In this document: one piece after another, positions 1 to 8,167 of the stretch
Position numbering within the stretch: the stretch's first letter is position 1
Layout: each line of letters begins with the position of its first letter
NCBI GenBank assembly: GCA_964536375.1
Contig: CAZHXF010000030.1
Span: 1-37,209 of the forward strand
Direction of reading: 5' to 3'
DNA length: 37,209 nt
Source: Desulfuromonas sp964536375
GTDB lineage: Bacteria > Desulfobacterota > Desulfuromonadia > Desulfuromonadales > Desulfuromonadaceae
The notes under the pieces: model-generated
Databases searched by the model: none
What the model was told of the DNA's origin: nothing
What the model saw: the letters and a program-made list of their open reading frames with translations, nothing else
Position numbers and translations under genes: made by a program

Positions 1-128
1 GGCTCATCATAGTCATCCGATCCGCCTCCGCCGCCAGAACCGCAACCAATGAGAACAAAACCTGACAGCAATAATGCTGCCAACAGTAGAACGTGACTTA
101 TTGAGCCTTTAAGTACTTTTTGAATCAT
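1..128 (-). CDS. Lipoprotein N-terminus (partial gene, runs off window)
   Basis: A reading frame starts at position 128 on the minus strand and runs off the left edge, so only about 42 residues are visible. They show a basic start, a long hydrophobic stretch and a lipobox (VLIGC, Cys29), followed by a Gly/Ser-rich linker and acidic residues. That is a type II signal peptide for a lipid-anchored, probably outer-membrane, protein. A strong Shine-Dalgarno (GGAGGA) sits just before the ATG. In Desulfuromonadales many such lipoproteins are multiheme cytochromes or surface proteins, but nothing visible here decides the function. The gene is preceded by a long, structured leader. Confidence 0.7.
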   Translation of the reverse strand, partial: MIQKVLKGSISHVLLLAALLLSGFVLIGCGSGGGGGSDDYDE

Positions 129-134
129 ACATCC

Positions 135-260
135 TCCATGTAAGTTTAAAACTTCTCTTGACCACAACGTAAGCCATTCCTTCCCAGTTAGGCCTACAGG
201 GACGATTGTCCGATAGGGGACCTTGTCGAAACGATCGCAGTTTCCATATATATAAAACGA
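135..260 (-). promoter_or_regulatory. Structured 5' leader of the lipoprotein gene, possible cis-regulatory RNA
   Basis: This gene-free stretch lies between the lipoprotein start and its likely promoter. Read on the minus strand it is rich in self-complementary blocks: CGAT (about 236-233) can pair with ATCG (about 207-204) around an inner GTCC/GGAC hairpin (loop CCTATC), and a CCC...GGG stem encloses the palindrome TAGGCCTA. The block GGCCTAA also occurs in class I c-di-GMP riboswitches, but the other conserved blocks of that aptamer (the ACAGGGCAAACC and GACGCAAAGCC segments) are absent. I cannot assign it to a known riboswitch; it is a candidate only. Confidence 0.3.
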
Positions 261-313
261 ATAATCTTTCTATTTGCAGAGCAAAAAAATCCTCCGAAAA
301 AATCTTATAGTAT

Positions 314-342
314 TTATTACCCTTTTGAGTTTGCTACGTCAA
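314..342 (-). promoter_or_regulatory. Possible sigma-70 promoter for the lipoprotein gene
   Basis: On the minus strand TTGACG (342-337) is followed after 17 bp by TAATAA (319-314). The -35 box is good and the -10 box is weak. It would give a leader of about 180 nt before the lipoprotein ATG at 128, spanning the structured region. Confidence 0.35.
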
Positions 343-386
343 TGTATTTAACTTTAAATTTTAATTCTCATTAGAGGGCTGTTCTC

Positions 387-1058
387 TCAATAGCCTGAGC
401 GTAAAATTTTAAATTTGTAGCCCTGGTAGTTTAATATTGCGCCGTCCGCTGTGATCTGTTCCAGGTAGTAGCGCTCATCTAGAGTACTTCCCTGAGACAT
501 GATTTTATTGTTGAGGCGAATAATGCTGCTGTTGTCTCCGGTATAAGAATGGACGGACATGTGTAGTTGTTGTGCTTGTTGTTGGAGCTGTGGTGGTAGT
601 TCGTCTATGTTAAGAATGGGGCGTGCTTCAGGGGTAAATGTTTCTACCCGGAGTGGTGGTGTTGGCATTTCTGTTGTTAGCGCTACTGCGTTTGTTGTTG
701 GCACTGCTGTCTCTATAGCTTGATTGCTAGCTGGTTTTGTGATGACTACTGACTTTACGCTGGTGGCGCTGGTGGGGGCAGGTTCGGTTGCTGCTGCCGT
801 TAGTGTGGTTGGTTGTGACTGTGGCAGTTCGGTGATAGTGACATTGTTATCGTCAGGTGTATTTAATTGTGTCCATGGACCAAACAACCAGATTAAAATC
901 ACGGCATTGATTATCAGCAATGTAAGGGCTAGTCCCGCCAGCATAGATTTTTTGTGCGGAGGTTGGGGCGGGCTGTGGTGCTGGGTGTTAAGGTTGGGTG
1001 CGCTTGCTTGTTGGCGGGATTTTTCCGATTTTTTAAGTGCTTCGAGTATAAAAGACAT
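387..1058 (-). CDS. gspB: General secretion pathway protein GspB
   Basis: The 223-residue protein begins MSFILEALKKSEKSRQ, the standard opening of GspB/ExeB. A single membrane segment lies at about residues 39-60, followed by a long Pro/Thr/Ala-rich periplasmic linker. The C-terminal 75 residues (from about LNIDELP) match the pattern of the T2SSB domain (vHsY...R.NnkimsqGs, then YLEQIT and YqGYkF). In known systems GspB works with the ATPase GspA to place the type II secretin through peptidoglycan. The gene starts 7 bp after the stop of gspA, so the two are surely co-transcribed. No other type II secretion gene lies in this window. Confidence 0.88.
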   Translation of the reverse strand: MSFILEALKKSEKSRQQASAPNLNTQHHSPPQPPHKKSMLAGLALTLLIINAVILIWLFGPWTQLNTPDDNNVTITELPQSQPTTLTAAATEPAPTSATSVKSVVITKPASNQAIETAVPTTNAVALTTEMPTPPLRVETFTPEARPILNIDELPPQLQQQAQQLHMSVHSYTGDNSSIIRLNNKIMSQGSTLDERYYLEQITADGAILNYQGYKFKILRSGY

Positions 1059-1065
1059 TTTTCTC

Positions 1066-2691
1066 TTAACCCTCTTCTTTAATTAGCTGGGGGTGTTTTT
1101 GGTTTTGGTCATTGTTGAGATGGATGATGGTGATGGGACCGACAATGCCATCAGCTTGCAGACCATGCGCTGCTTGAAATTGCTTGACCTCGTCGAGTAA
1201 TTGTCCGTCGAGCTGGAGTGATTGGTCGAGGTTTGGGGTGCGAAGATTTAATTGAGCAAAAATTTGCTCAATCCATGCAACCATAGACCCTTTATTCGCG
1301 GGTTGCACCGCGCCGGTGTATGTTGCTGGCGGTTGCCATAACAGCGTAAATTCACCCTGCCACTGATTGGTTAACTCGTTGATGGCAATGATTTGCACGG
1401 TGTCTGCACTGGCAAATGTTGCGTTGTCGTTATCTAGCGCGATAAGGGTAGAGTAAAAACGCTGTTCCTGCTGGTTAGCCAGTGTCAGTATTGCCGGGCG
1501 ATTTAGACTACGCAAAGTACCAAGGCTGCCGCGCAGGGTGAGATAGCGTAATCCGTTCTGTTGTGCATAATCTCCGGCTAAAATGCCGTGTTCTGGGTAG
1601 TCGTACCCCCACCGGCTAAACAGGTTACGGTGCGCTAGGTCCAAACTATCAGTTAGCGCTAGATGTTGCGGCCAAATTACACCGCCCCGAGGTTTTTGTG
1701 CTAGTTCTGGTGTGGGTAAGGTGGTTGCTGGTGGTGATTCATCAAGCGCAGCTGCTTTTTTTATGGTCGATGTACTATCCCATAACAGCCCTGCCGTTAC
1801 ACCCACGATTACGCTGAGCACGATTGCTAATGTCCAGTAGCGCCCAGAGTGTGAGGTCGTTTTTTTTTGCGTTATTCCATGTTGGTCACCAAATACTTCA
1901 CGAGCTGTTGCTGCCAGCAGTCGTGGTCTAACGCTGTTGAGACCTTTTACGTAGGCACCAAGCAATGCGCGATCGCAGAGCAAATTTATGATTCGTGGCA
2001 CCCCACCGCTTAATCGATAGAGCTTATTTATGCTTGCCCGCGGAAATAGTGGTCGCTCAATGCCCGCTATGCTCAGCCGATGGTTAATATAATTGGCTAC
2101 TTCCGCTCGCGACAACGGATTTAAATGGTAACGCGCGGTAATGCGCTGCGCCAGTTGGCGCAGTTCGGGTTTAGCGAGGATTACTTGTAGTTCTGGTTGC
2201 CCCAAAAGGATGACTTGCAATAACTTCCGTTTGTTTGTTTCCAAGTTTGTCAGAAGTCTAAGCTGTTCTAAGACATCAATGGCAAGGTTCTGTGCCTCGT
2301 CTATAATCAACACCGTCCTATGTCCGCTGGCGTGAGCATTCAGGAGGTAGTGGTTTATCCCGTCGATAAACACCTTAATGCTGGTGTTGTGCTGGGGGTA
2401 GTCAATTTTAAGTTCGTCGCAAATAGTGGCAAGAAGTTCGGACGCAGTTAACTTGGGGTTGAGCACTAGAGCAATTTCGGTATCTTCAGGGATTTGTTCT
2501 AACAGGCAGCGGCAAACCGTAGTTTTCCCCGTGCCCACTTCTCCAGTCAGGAGGATAAAGCCACCGTCGGTTTGGAGGGCATATATTAGATGAGCAAGTG
2601 CCTCACGATGACGCTCGCTCATGTAGAGGTACTGAGGGTCGGGAGAGATAGAAAATGGTTTATCTTTGAGCCCGAAATAATCTTTATACAT
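1066..2691 (-). CDS. gspA: GspA/ExeA-type AAA ATPase with C-terminal peptidoglycan-binding domain
   Basis: The 541-residue protein starts MYKDYFGLKDKPFSISPDP, typical of ExeA/GspA/MshM ATPases. Walker A is GEVGTGKTT (residues 50-58) and Walker B is TVLIIDEAQ (126-134). One transmembrane helix lies at about 285-304. The periplasmic part ends in a PG_binding_1-type repeat (about 493-528, with FQAAHGLQADGIVGP). ExeA homologues bind peptidoglycan and help assemble the outer-membrane secretin together with GspB, the next gene. A ribosome site (GGAAGG) precedes the ATG. An MSHA-type pilus role would be an alternative, but the adjacent GspB favours type II secretion. Confidence 0.88.
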   Translation of the reverse strand: MYKDYFGLKDKPFSISPDPQYLYMSERHREALAHLIYALQTDGGFILLTGEVGTGKTTVCRCLLEQIPEDTEIALVLNPKLTASELLATICDELKIDYPQHNTSIKVFIDGINHYLLNAHASGHRTVLIIDEAQNLAIDVLEQLRLLTNLETNKRKLLQVILLGQPELQVILAKPELRQLAQRITARYHLNPLSRAEVANYINHRLSIAGIERPLFPRASINKLYRLSGGVPRIINLLCDRALLGAYVKGLNSVRPRLLAATAREVFGDQHGITQKKTTSHSGRYWTLAIVLSVIVGVTAGLLWDSTSTIKKAAALDESPPATTLPTPELAQKPRGGVIWPQHLALTDSLDLAHRNLFSRWGYDYPEHGILAGDYAQQNGLRYLTLRGSLGTLRSLNRPAILTLANQQEQRFYSTLIALDNDNATFASADTVQIIAINELTNQWQGEFTLLWQPPATYTGAVQPANKGSMVAWIEQIFAQLNLRTPNLDQSLQLDGQLLDEVKQFQAAHGLQADGIVGPITIIHLNNDQNQKHPQLIKEEG

Positions 2692-2778
2692 GGACCTTCC
2701 GTAACAGAAAAGCGAGATGTTGTGACAGTGAGTGTGTTTGTGGATTGATGTATCCGTGTTGCGCAGAGTGCGTTAGCT

Positions 2779-3036
2779 TCAAATTTTGCAGCAGCCATGT
2801 TCACGTGGGCAGGAGCAGTGACAGGAGACTATTATGTTTTCAGCCATGCCATAGCCAATGGCCAATTTCACCCCTTTGGCTTGAACCACCAGTGGACCGC
2901 TATTGCTGGAAATAACTTTAAGAGCATCGCCGGGCATCAGTCCCATTGCCTGAAGTTTACCGCGCAATTTAGCCCCACCGTTAATCCCTTTGATATATAC
3001 TGTATCCCCGCAATTACATTGAGAAAGTGGGCACAT
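2779..3036 (-). CDS. feoA: Stand-alone, cysteine-rich FeoA-domain protein
   Basis: The 85-residue protein has the SH3-like FeoA fold pattern (GAKLRGKLQAMGLMPGDALKV, later GYGMAENIIV). FeoA proteins associate with the ferrous iron transporter FeoB at the cytoplasmic face, but no feoB lies nearby. Unusually, both ends carry cysteines: C2, C7, C9 at the N-terminus and C72, C74, C76, C82, C83 at the C-terminus, eight in all, which suggests metal or cluster binding. A good Fur box lies about 90 bp upstream, so iron control is likely. The gene is followed 87 bp later by gspA on the same strand. Confidence 0.82.
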   Translation of the reverse strand: MCPLSQCNCGDTVYIKGINGGAKLRGKLQAMGLMPGDALKVISSNSGPLVVQAKGVKLAIGYGMAENIIVSCHCSCPREHGCCKI

Positions 3037-3122
3037 GTTGGTCTCGTGTTAGAAGTTAATAGAGGCTGAAACTACCAGCTCAATAATTCTATCCAGTTAG
3101 CTTTGTGGGGTCAAGTAGTATT

Positions 3123-3141
3123 GATAACCATTATCATTATT
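3123..3141 (-). promoter_or_regulatory. Fur box upstream of feoA
   Basis: GATAACCATTATCATTATT matches 15 of 19 positions of the classic Fur consensus GATAATGATAATCATTATC. It is the only such match noticed in the window, and it lies 87-105 bp upstream of the FeoA start. It also overlaps the stop codon (3140-3142) of the upstream GGDEF/EAL gene. This points to iron-dependent repression of the FeoA gene. Confidence 0.7.
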
Positions 3142-5407
3142 AATATTTATTGTGGAAAATTAGTTCCAGTTGTGCTGCCGATATGGGTTTGCTGAACAGA
3201 AATCCCTGTCCTTGGTGACAATCTTTCAGGCGCAAGAACGTTGCTTGTTGGCGGGTCTCTATCCCTTCGGCAACCACTTTGAGATTCAGGCTGTGCGCTA
3301 AGGCGATAACTGATGAAGCCAGCGCGGCATCATGGTCATTGCTGGTTACCTGATCTATAAAACTTTTATCAATTTTAAGTTTTGTCAAAGGGAAATAGCG
3401 TAGATAGCTCAGGGAGGAATAACCTGTGCCGAAGTCATCTATTGCCAATTTGATGCCACACTGGGTCAGGGCATGCATAGTTTGTATCGCCTCTTCGACG
3501 TTTTGCATAATCATGCTTTCGGTAATTTCCAACTCCAGTTGTGCTGGATCAATGCCGGTAGCGTCGATTATGTTTTTGATAGATTCGATCAAGTCTTTTT
3601 GACGGAATTGGACTGCCGATAAATTTACTGCGACGGGGATGGAGGTTATGCCACGTTTTTTCCAATCTACTATTTGGCGGCACGCTTCCTCTAAAACCCA
3701 GAGTCCAATAGGGACAATCAGACCGCTTTCCTCGGCAATGGGGATAAATTCCAGTGGTCCTACTAATCCGAGTTCAGGATGGTTCCAGCGCACCAGCGCT
3801 TCCATGCCGGAAATTAGACCAGTCTTTAAGTCAATCTGTGGCTGATAGTTTACCAGAAACTGCTGCTCGGTTATCGCATTGCGTAGGTCGTTTTCCATTT
3901 TAAAGAAATTTGTCGAATCCTGTGTCATGCTCTGCTCAAAAAACTGGTAACATCCTTTGCCTTCCTGCTTAGCGCGGATTAAAGCAATGTCGGCGTTTTT
4001 CATCAGTTCTTTCGCACTGGTGCCGTCTTCTGGATAAAGGCTGATGCCAATGCTGGCGCTGAGATGCAATTCGCAATCGTTTATTTTAAACGGTTGTTCG
4101 AACTGGGATAGAAAGCGCTTGGCTGCCCGCCCAGCACTTTTGACTTCATGGTTGCTAGCAATAACAACACAGAATTCATCGCTGCCAAGTCGAACCAGGG
4201 TTTCGTTTTGGTGCAGGCAATCGTCGAAACGGCGGGCAATTCGTGCCAATATTGTATCGCCCATTTCTCGACCTAGGGTCTCATTTATTTTTTTGAAACG
4301 ATCCAGACCGACTATGAGCACGGTTGCTTGTTTATCTGGATTGGTGGGGGCGAGGATTTCGTTTAGCTGCTCACGCAGCAAGTAGCGGTTGGGTAAATTG
4401 GTCAGAAGGTCGTGATTGGATAGAAAGTGTAGGCGTGATTCATTTTCACTCAGCTGGGCCTCAAGCTTACGGCGGTTGGTGATGTCACGTGTCACCTTGA
4501 CGATGCCTAGCAAATTATTGTGATCATATAGCGGGGCAGTGTCAACTTCGAAAATAGCAGAACTGCCGTTTTTCAGGGTGCGCTGCTGAGAAAAACGGGT
4601 AGCAGCTTTACCGCAGTTGACTAGTTCTAGGGGACACATATTGTTGTCATCACGTTTGCTGCAATAATCAGAGTCACAGCGACCGTTCTTCTCATCATTT
4701 AAGCCCTCGTGGTGTGCGGCCCTGTTCATTAGCATGATTTTGTGGTCAGTGTTAATTACCCGGATAGGATCCATAACTGCGTCGATTACCGTCTGCAAAA
4801 AACGGCGTTCAACTTTTATTTTTTCTTCTGCCTGCTCTACCTCCTTGGTGGTTACTACGGCAATGTAACGGCTTATGCCGCCGCCAATTATTAAGGCCAG
4901 TAGCGCCATGAAAATTATGACTCCGATATTGTGCCAGGCGCGCAAGTTAAGTTCACTATGTAATATTCCCAGATGTAGGACCGCTGTGCTGGATTCAATA
5001 TCTACCATGATGTGATTGTATATGATACCGGCAGTGTCTTTGATGACACTGGTTGAGATGTTGTGTTGTGGATTTATGTTTATTTGTAGGAGCTCGTCAG
5101 GAAAACCTTGCTTAAATGTATAGACTAATGGTTGTTGATTAATGGTGATATAGGCATAGGCAATGGCTTCGTCGCTGCTAACAGTTCGATTGAGCCGTTG
5201 CGTGAGGTTTACCCGGTCGTTCCACAATACATGGTCAGAAATCTGGATAGATAGCAAGCGTGCTTGTGCACTATAAAAAGCCAGCGATGTTTGTTGGTAG
5301 TGTTTTATTTCAGAAAAAACCGCTGTGGTGGCAACTCCGACAACCAGGATAAATAGCAGGGCAAAACAGCGCCAGAAAATGCGCGCCTGCAGTGGTTGTT
5401 GTTTCAT
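3140..5407 (-). CDS. Membrane PAS-GGDEF-EAL protein, probable c-di-GMP phosphodiesterase
   Basis: Two membrane helices (about residues 11-31 and 161-183) frame a periplasmic sensor region. A PAS domain with a four-cysteine cluster (C244, C249, C258, C265), a GGDEF domain and an EAL domain follow. The GGDEF motif is degenerate (GSDEF, 408-412) and the RxxD inhibitory site is not seen, so cyclase activity is doubtful. The EAL domain keeps its catalytic residues: EAL (536-538), ITES, DDFGTGYS, KIDKSF and AEGIET. It therefore most likely hydrolyses c-di-GMP. The chosen start overlaps the stop of the upstream binding-protein gene as TAATG, implying translational coupling. A start seven codons earlier (5428) is also open but has a poorly spaced ribosome site. 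Confidence 0.85.
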   Translation of the reverse strand: MKQQPLQARIFWRCFALLFILVVGVATTAVFSEIKHYQQTSLAFYSAQARLLSIQISDHVLWNDRVNLTQRLNRTVSSDEAIAYAYITINQQPLVYTFKQGFPDELLQININPQHNISTSVIKDTAGIIYNHIMVDIESSTAVLHLGILHSELNLRAWHNIGVIIFMALLALIIGGGISRYIAVVTTKEVEQAEEKIKVERRFLQTVIDAVMDPIRVINTDHKIMLMNRAAHHEGLNDEKNGRCDSDYCSKRDDNNMCPLELVNCGKAATRFSQQRTLKNGSSAIFEVDTAPLYDHNNLLGIVKVTRDITNRRKLEAQLSENESRLHFLSNHDLLTNLPNRYLLREQLNEILAPTNPDKQATVLIVGLDRFKKINETLGREMGDTILARIARRFDDCLHQNETLVRLGSDEFCVVIASNHEVKSAGRAAKRFLSQFEQPFKINDCELHLSASIGISLYPEDGTSAKELMKNADIALIRAKQEGKGCYQFFEQSMTQDSTNFFKMENDLRNAITEQQFLVNYQPQIDLKTGLISGMEALVRWNHPELGLVGPLEFIPIAEESGLIVPIGLWVLEEACRQIVDWKKRGITSIPVAVNLSAVQFRQKDLIESIKNIIDATGIDPAQLELEITESMIMQNVEEAIQTMHALTQCGIKLAIDDFGTGYSSLSYLRYFPLTKLKIDKSFIDQVTSNDHDAALASSVIALAHSLNLKVVAEGIETRQQATFLRLKDCHQGQGFLFSKPISAAQLELIFHNKY

Positions 5408-6360
5408 TATTGTTCGTGCTTTTTGCATGCGGCAATCATCTCTCTTATTGAATCATAGTCTGCATCAACACCCTGAGTGAAATAATCAATTTGCAATTTA
5501 TCGAGAATCTTTTTTCCTTGTTGAGTTTTGTGAACACTAAGAAACAGCTGCCGCAGGCGTTCTTTGCTGCGGGGATCAAGTTGAGGAGATACGGTTACCG
5601 GGGGGATGCCGAACTCCGGTGAACTGTGGATGATGCGCACTTGCTGGGCAGCGGGGTCATTTTTGAAAATCATGTACTTGAGAATTAATGAGTCAATGGC
5701 AGCGCCTTCGACCAAGCCACTGGCAACGGCCCTGATTGAGTTGTCATTACCATGGCTGCACAGGGTGTTGGAAAAGAAATGTTGTGCTGTCTCTCCTTGA
5801 TTGAGCAGGTAATATTTAGGATAGAGTTCGCCACTGTTAGATCCTGCACAAGTAAAGGCAAAGCTTTTATTGCGTAGGTCGGCGAAGGTTGTGTACGGGC
5901 TAGCGGTGGCAACAATGATGTTGGAGGTGTATGTTTTTTTGCTGTTAATAACAGGGATTGCCAGTAGCTCCCAGCCGAATTCATCATTACACAGGGCGTA
6001 GGTGCCAGAACAAATAAAAGCTAGATCTATTTTATTGGTGCGCAACAATGGAATGATTTCCGCATAAGTGGCACGCTGAATAAAGGTTAACTTCATGTCG
6101 AGTTGGTCGCCAATGTAGTTTAGTAGGTCATGGTAAATCAATTTAGTGGCGTGTGGCGATGTCATAGCAGCAACGGCTATTCTGAGTGTTTGTTGGGTGT
6201 GCTTCTCCGCAGTGTTTAAAATTTTGCTAGAAACTTTATTGAAATCTACTGTTGCTATGGTTGCTGGATGATTGGTGCCCCGAGTATGTTGTACAGCCAT
6301 TATGCCAACACTTAGCCCGAGCGTGATGAGTAAAATGTAAAGCAATCTGTGTGGTTTCAT
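5407..6360 (-). CDS. PhnD/phosphonate-type periplasmic substrate-binding protein
   Basis: The 317-residue protein has an N-terminal signal anchor (about residues 7-24) and the fold pattern of PhnD-like ABC binding proteins: LRIAVAAMTSPHATK, then LRTNKIDLAFICSGTYAL, DLRNKSFAF, AVASGLVEGAAIDS and a GIPPVTVSPQ segment. No transporter permease or ATPase is adjacent. Instead the gene is translationally coupled to the PAS-GGDEF-EAL gene. In related bacteria such binding proteins can serve as ligand sensors for membrane signalling proteins, so it probably delivers a periplasmic signal to that enzyme. The ligand is unknown. It could be a phosphate, phosphonate or other oxyanion. Confidence 0.75.
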   Translation of the reverse strand: MKPHRLLYILLITLGLSVGIMAVQHTRGTNHPATIATVDFNKVSSKILNTAEKHTQQTLRIAVAAMTSPHATKLIYHDLLNYIGDQLDMKLTFIQRATYAEIIPLLRTNKIDLAFICSGTYALCNDEFGWELLAIPVINSKKTYTSNIIVATASPYTTFADLRNKSFAFTCAGSNSGELYPKYYLLNQGETAQHFFSNTLCSHGNDNSIRAVASGLVEGAAIDSLILKYMIFKNDPAAQQVRIIHSSPEFGIPPVTVSPQLDPRSKERLRQLFLSVHKTQQGKKILDKLQIDYFTQGVDADYDSIREMIAACKKHEQ

Positions 6361-6590
6361 TGATTGGGTACACCTTATTAAAGAAAGATCTAAAAAGTTT
6401 GTCTTCTCATTAGTAGCAATAAGCGTGCCCTAAATAAGTTTACATTACGCAGCTATGCTAGCAGTCGGTATCTATTAGGGTCGTGGGTACTGTTGCATGT
6501 GTTGCGCTGGTGTTTGCAGGTGTGGATGGAAGGATTAAGTGGGCTAAATGACACAGTAGTCTTAAAAGTGGGGTTAGGTGGCGCTCTGTT

Positions 6591-7421
6591 TTAATTATTA
6601 GCAGATAAGTGACGATGGGGTAGTGAAGTAGCTGCTAGGTACACTAGCCCAGCTATTAGTGCCGTCGTGGCTCCTGTGGGCAAGTCGTAGCAATATGATA
6701 TGCCAAGACCACTGCAGGTGATTAGTATGCCGAGCACACTTGCCAAGAGCATCATGCTGGGCATTGTTGCCACATATAATCTGGCAGTGGCAGCAGGTAG
6801 GGTGAGCATGGCTATTACCAGAATTATACCGACAATCTGGATCAAGATAACCACGGTTACCGCAACCATGCACAGCAGCAAGGTATTAATGCTATTGACG
6901 TGTACACCGCGTAGTGTGGCAAATTCAACATCGTAGCACAGGGCGAGCAGCTGCTTGAAGAACAGCACGGTGAACAGTAATACTGCGCCATCCAATATGG
7001 CAATATTGATTAAATCCTGAGCGGATATCATCAAAACGTTGCCGAACAGATAACTCATTAAGTCAACGTTGTAGCCAGGAGTTTTGGCAATAAATAGAAT
7101 GCCAGCAGACATGCCTACTGCCCATAGCGCGCTGATAATGGTGTCTTCGTCTTGGCGACCGTTATGCTTGTTGCTGACCTTGCTGATTATCATCGCCGCG
7201 CACAATGCACTGATAAGCGCTCCACTGATTGGCGATTTGCCCAGAAAATAGGCGAGACCCATGCCGCCGAGAATGGCGTGAGCTATCCCGCCAGCCATGT
7301 AGCCAATGCGGCGCACCACCACAAATGATCCCACAATGCCACAGCCGATACTGGCCAACAATCCACCTAGCAAAGCATGTTGCAGAAATTGATGTTCCAG
7401 AAGGGCACTAAAAAAACTCAT
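6591..7421 (-). CDS. znuB: Zinc/manganese ABC transporter permease
   Basis: This 276-residue, very hydrophobic protein has about eight membrane helices and belongs to the ABC-3 family. The start (FLQHALLGGLLASIGCGIVGSFVVVRRIGYMAGGIAHAILG, quoted in part: GSFVVVRRIGYMAGGIAHA) carries the family signature, and GIILVIAMLTLPAATARL is the usual second conserved block. Its ATG overlaps the stop of the ATPase gene by 4 bp (ATGA). It forms the membrane channel of the importer encoded by the three-gene operon. Zinc versus manganese cannot be decided from the permease. Confidence 0.88.
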   Translation of the reverse strand: MSFFSALLEHQFLQHALLGGLLASIGCGIVGSFVVVRRIGYMAGGIAHAILGGMGLAYFLGKSPISGALISALCAAMIISKVSNKHNGRQDEDTIISALWAVGMSAGILFIAKTPGYNVDLMSYLFGNVLMISAQDLINIAILDGAVLLFTVLFFKQLLALCYDVEFATLRGVHVNSINTLLLCMVAVTVVILIQIVGIILVIAMLTLPAATARLYVATMPSMMLLASVLGILITCSGLGISYCYDLPTGATTALIAGLVYLAATSLPHRHLSANN

Positions 7422-8167
7422 CCATTATCCTTGTCATCCAGGCGACTGCCGTGCTGTACCATGTTCATGGGGGTGGAGTATAAGTGCTTAATCTGCTCAC
7501 TGTCTACCGGTGTTGTCGCATGGCACACCAAGGTGCGATTTAAGCAGGCGACGCGGGTAACTGAGCGCGAGACAAAACCAACATCATGGGATATTAATAC
7601 AATGGCGATGCGCTCATGTAGACGATGTAACAGCTCAAAAATATTGTCACCATGGTTTGGATCGATATTTGCCGTTGGTTCATCCAGCAGTAACACCTCC
7701 GGTTCGCAAGCTAGGGCACGGGCAATGAGTACCCGTTGCCGTTGCCCGCCCGATAGAGCGGTCATGGGGTGTTTTTTTAAGGCTAAGATGTCGGTTTCAC
7801 GCATAACCTGCTCGGCAATAGCGCGATCCTGACGGTTGTAGCCGAGCAAGGAACGTGTTTTCCCCAAGCGCCCCTGGAGTACGGTGTCTTGCACGGTTAT
7901 GGGGAAGTTGCTGTCAAAGGTGGCAAATTGTGGCACATAGCCAAGGCGCGTGCGTGCTTGCTGCGGTGGCAGACCAAAAACCTCAATGTGCCCACTGTCG
8001 GGGGTGAGCAGACCGAGGATCAATTTCAGCATGGTACTTTTGCCGCCACCATTAGCGCCAACGATCCCCAAAAAATCTTCGGGGTATAGTGACAGGTTGA
8101 TGTCTTGCAGAATTAACTGCCCGTCGTAGCTGAAGCAAACATCGCGTAGTGTGATTACGGCTGACAT
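7418..8167 (-). CDS. znuC: Zinc/manganese ABC transporter ATP-binding protein
   Basis: The 249-residue protein is a complete ABC ATPase. Walker A is GANGGGKST (37-45), the Q-loop lies in LGYVPQFA, the signature is LSGGQRQR (138-145), Walker B is VLLLDEP (158-164) and the switch histidine is H194 (LISHD). These motifs fit ZnuC/MntB. It overlaps the binding-protein gene upstream by 13 bp and the permease gene downstream by 4 bp, so all three subunits are made from one transcript. Confidence 0.9.
   Translation of the reverse strand: MSAVITLRDVCFSYDGQLILQDINLSLYPEDFLGIVGANGGGKSTMLKLILGLLTPDSGHIEVFGLPPQQARTRLGYVPQFATFDSNFPITVQDTVLQGRLGKTRSLLGYNRQDRAIAEQVMRETDILALKKHPMTALSGGQRQRVLIARALACEPEVLLLDEPTANIDPNHGDNIFELLHRLHERIAIVLISHDVGFVSRSVTRVACLNRTLVCHATTPVDSEQIKHLYSTPMNMVQHGSRLDDKDNG

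Noticed and set aside
180..240. Class I c-di-GMP (GEMM) riboswitch, because of GGCCTAA in the leader
   Set aside because: Only this one block fits; the other two conserved aptamer blocks and the tetraloop receptor region are absent.
2619..2804. Minus-strand frame of 61 codons between feoA and gspA
   Set aside because: It overlaps both real genes in another frame and resembles no protein.
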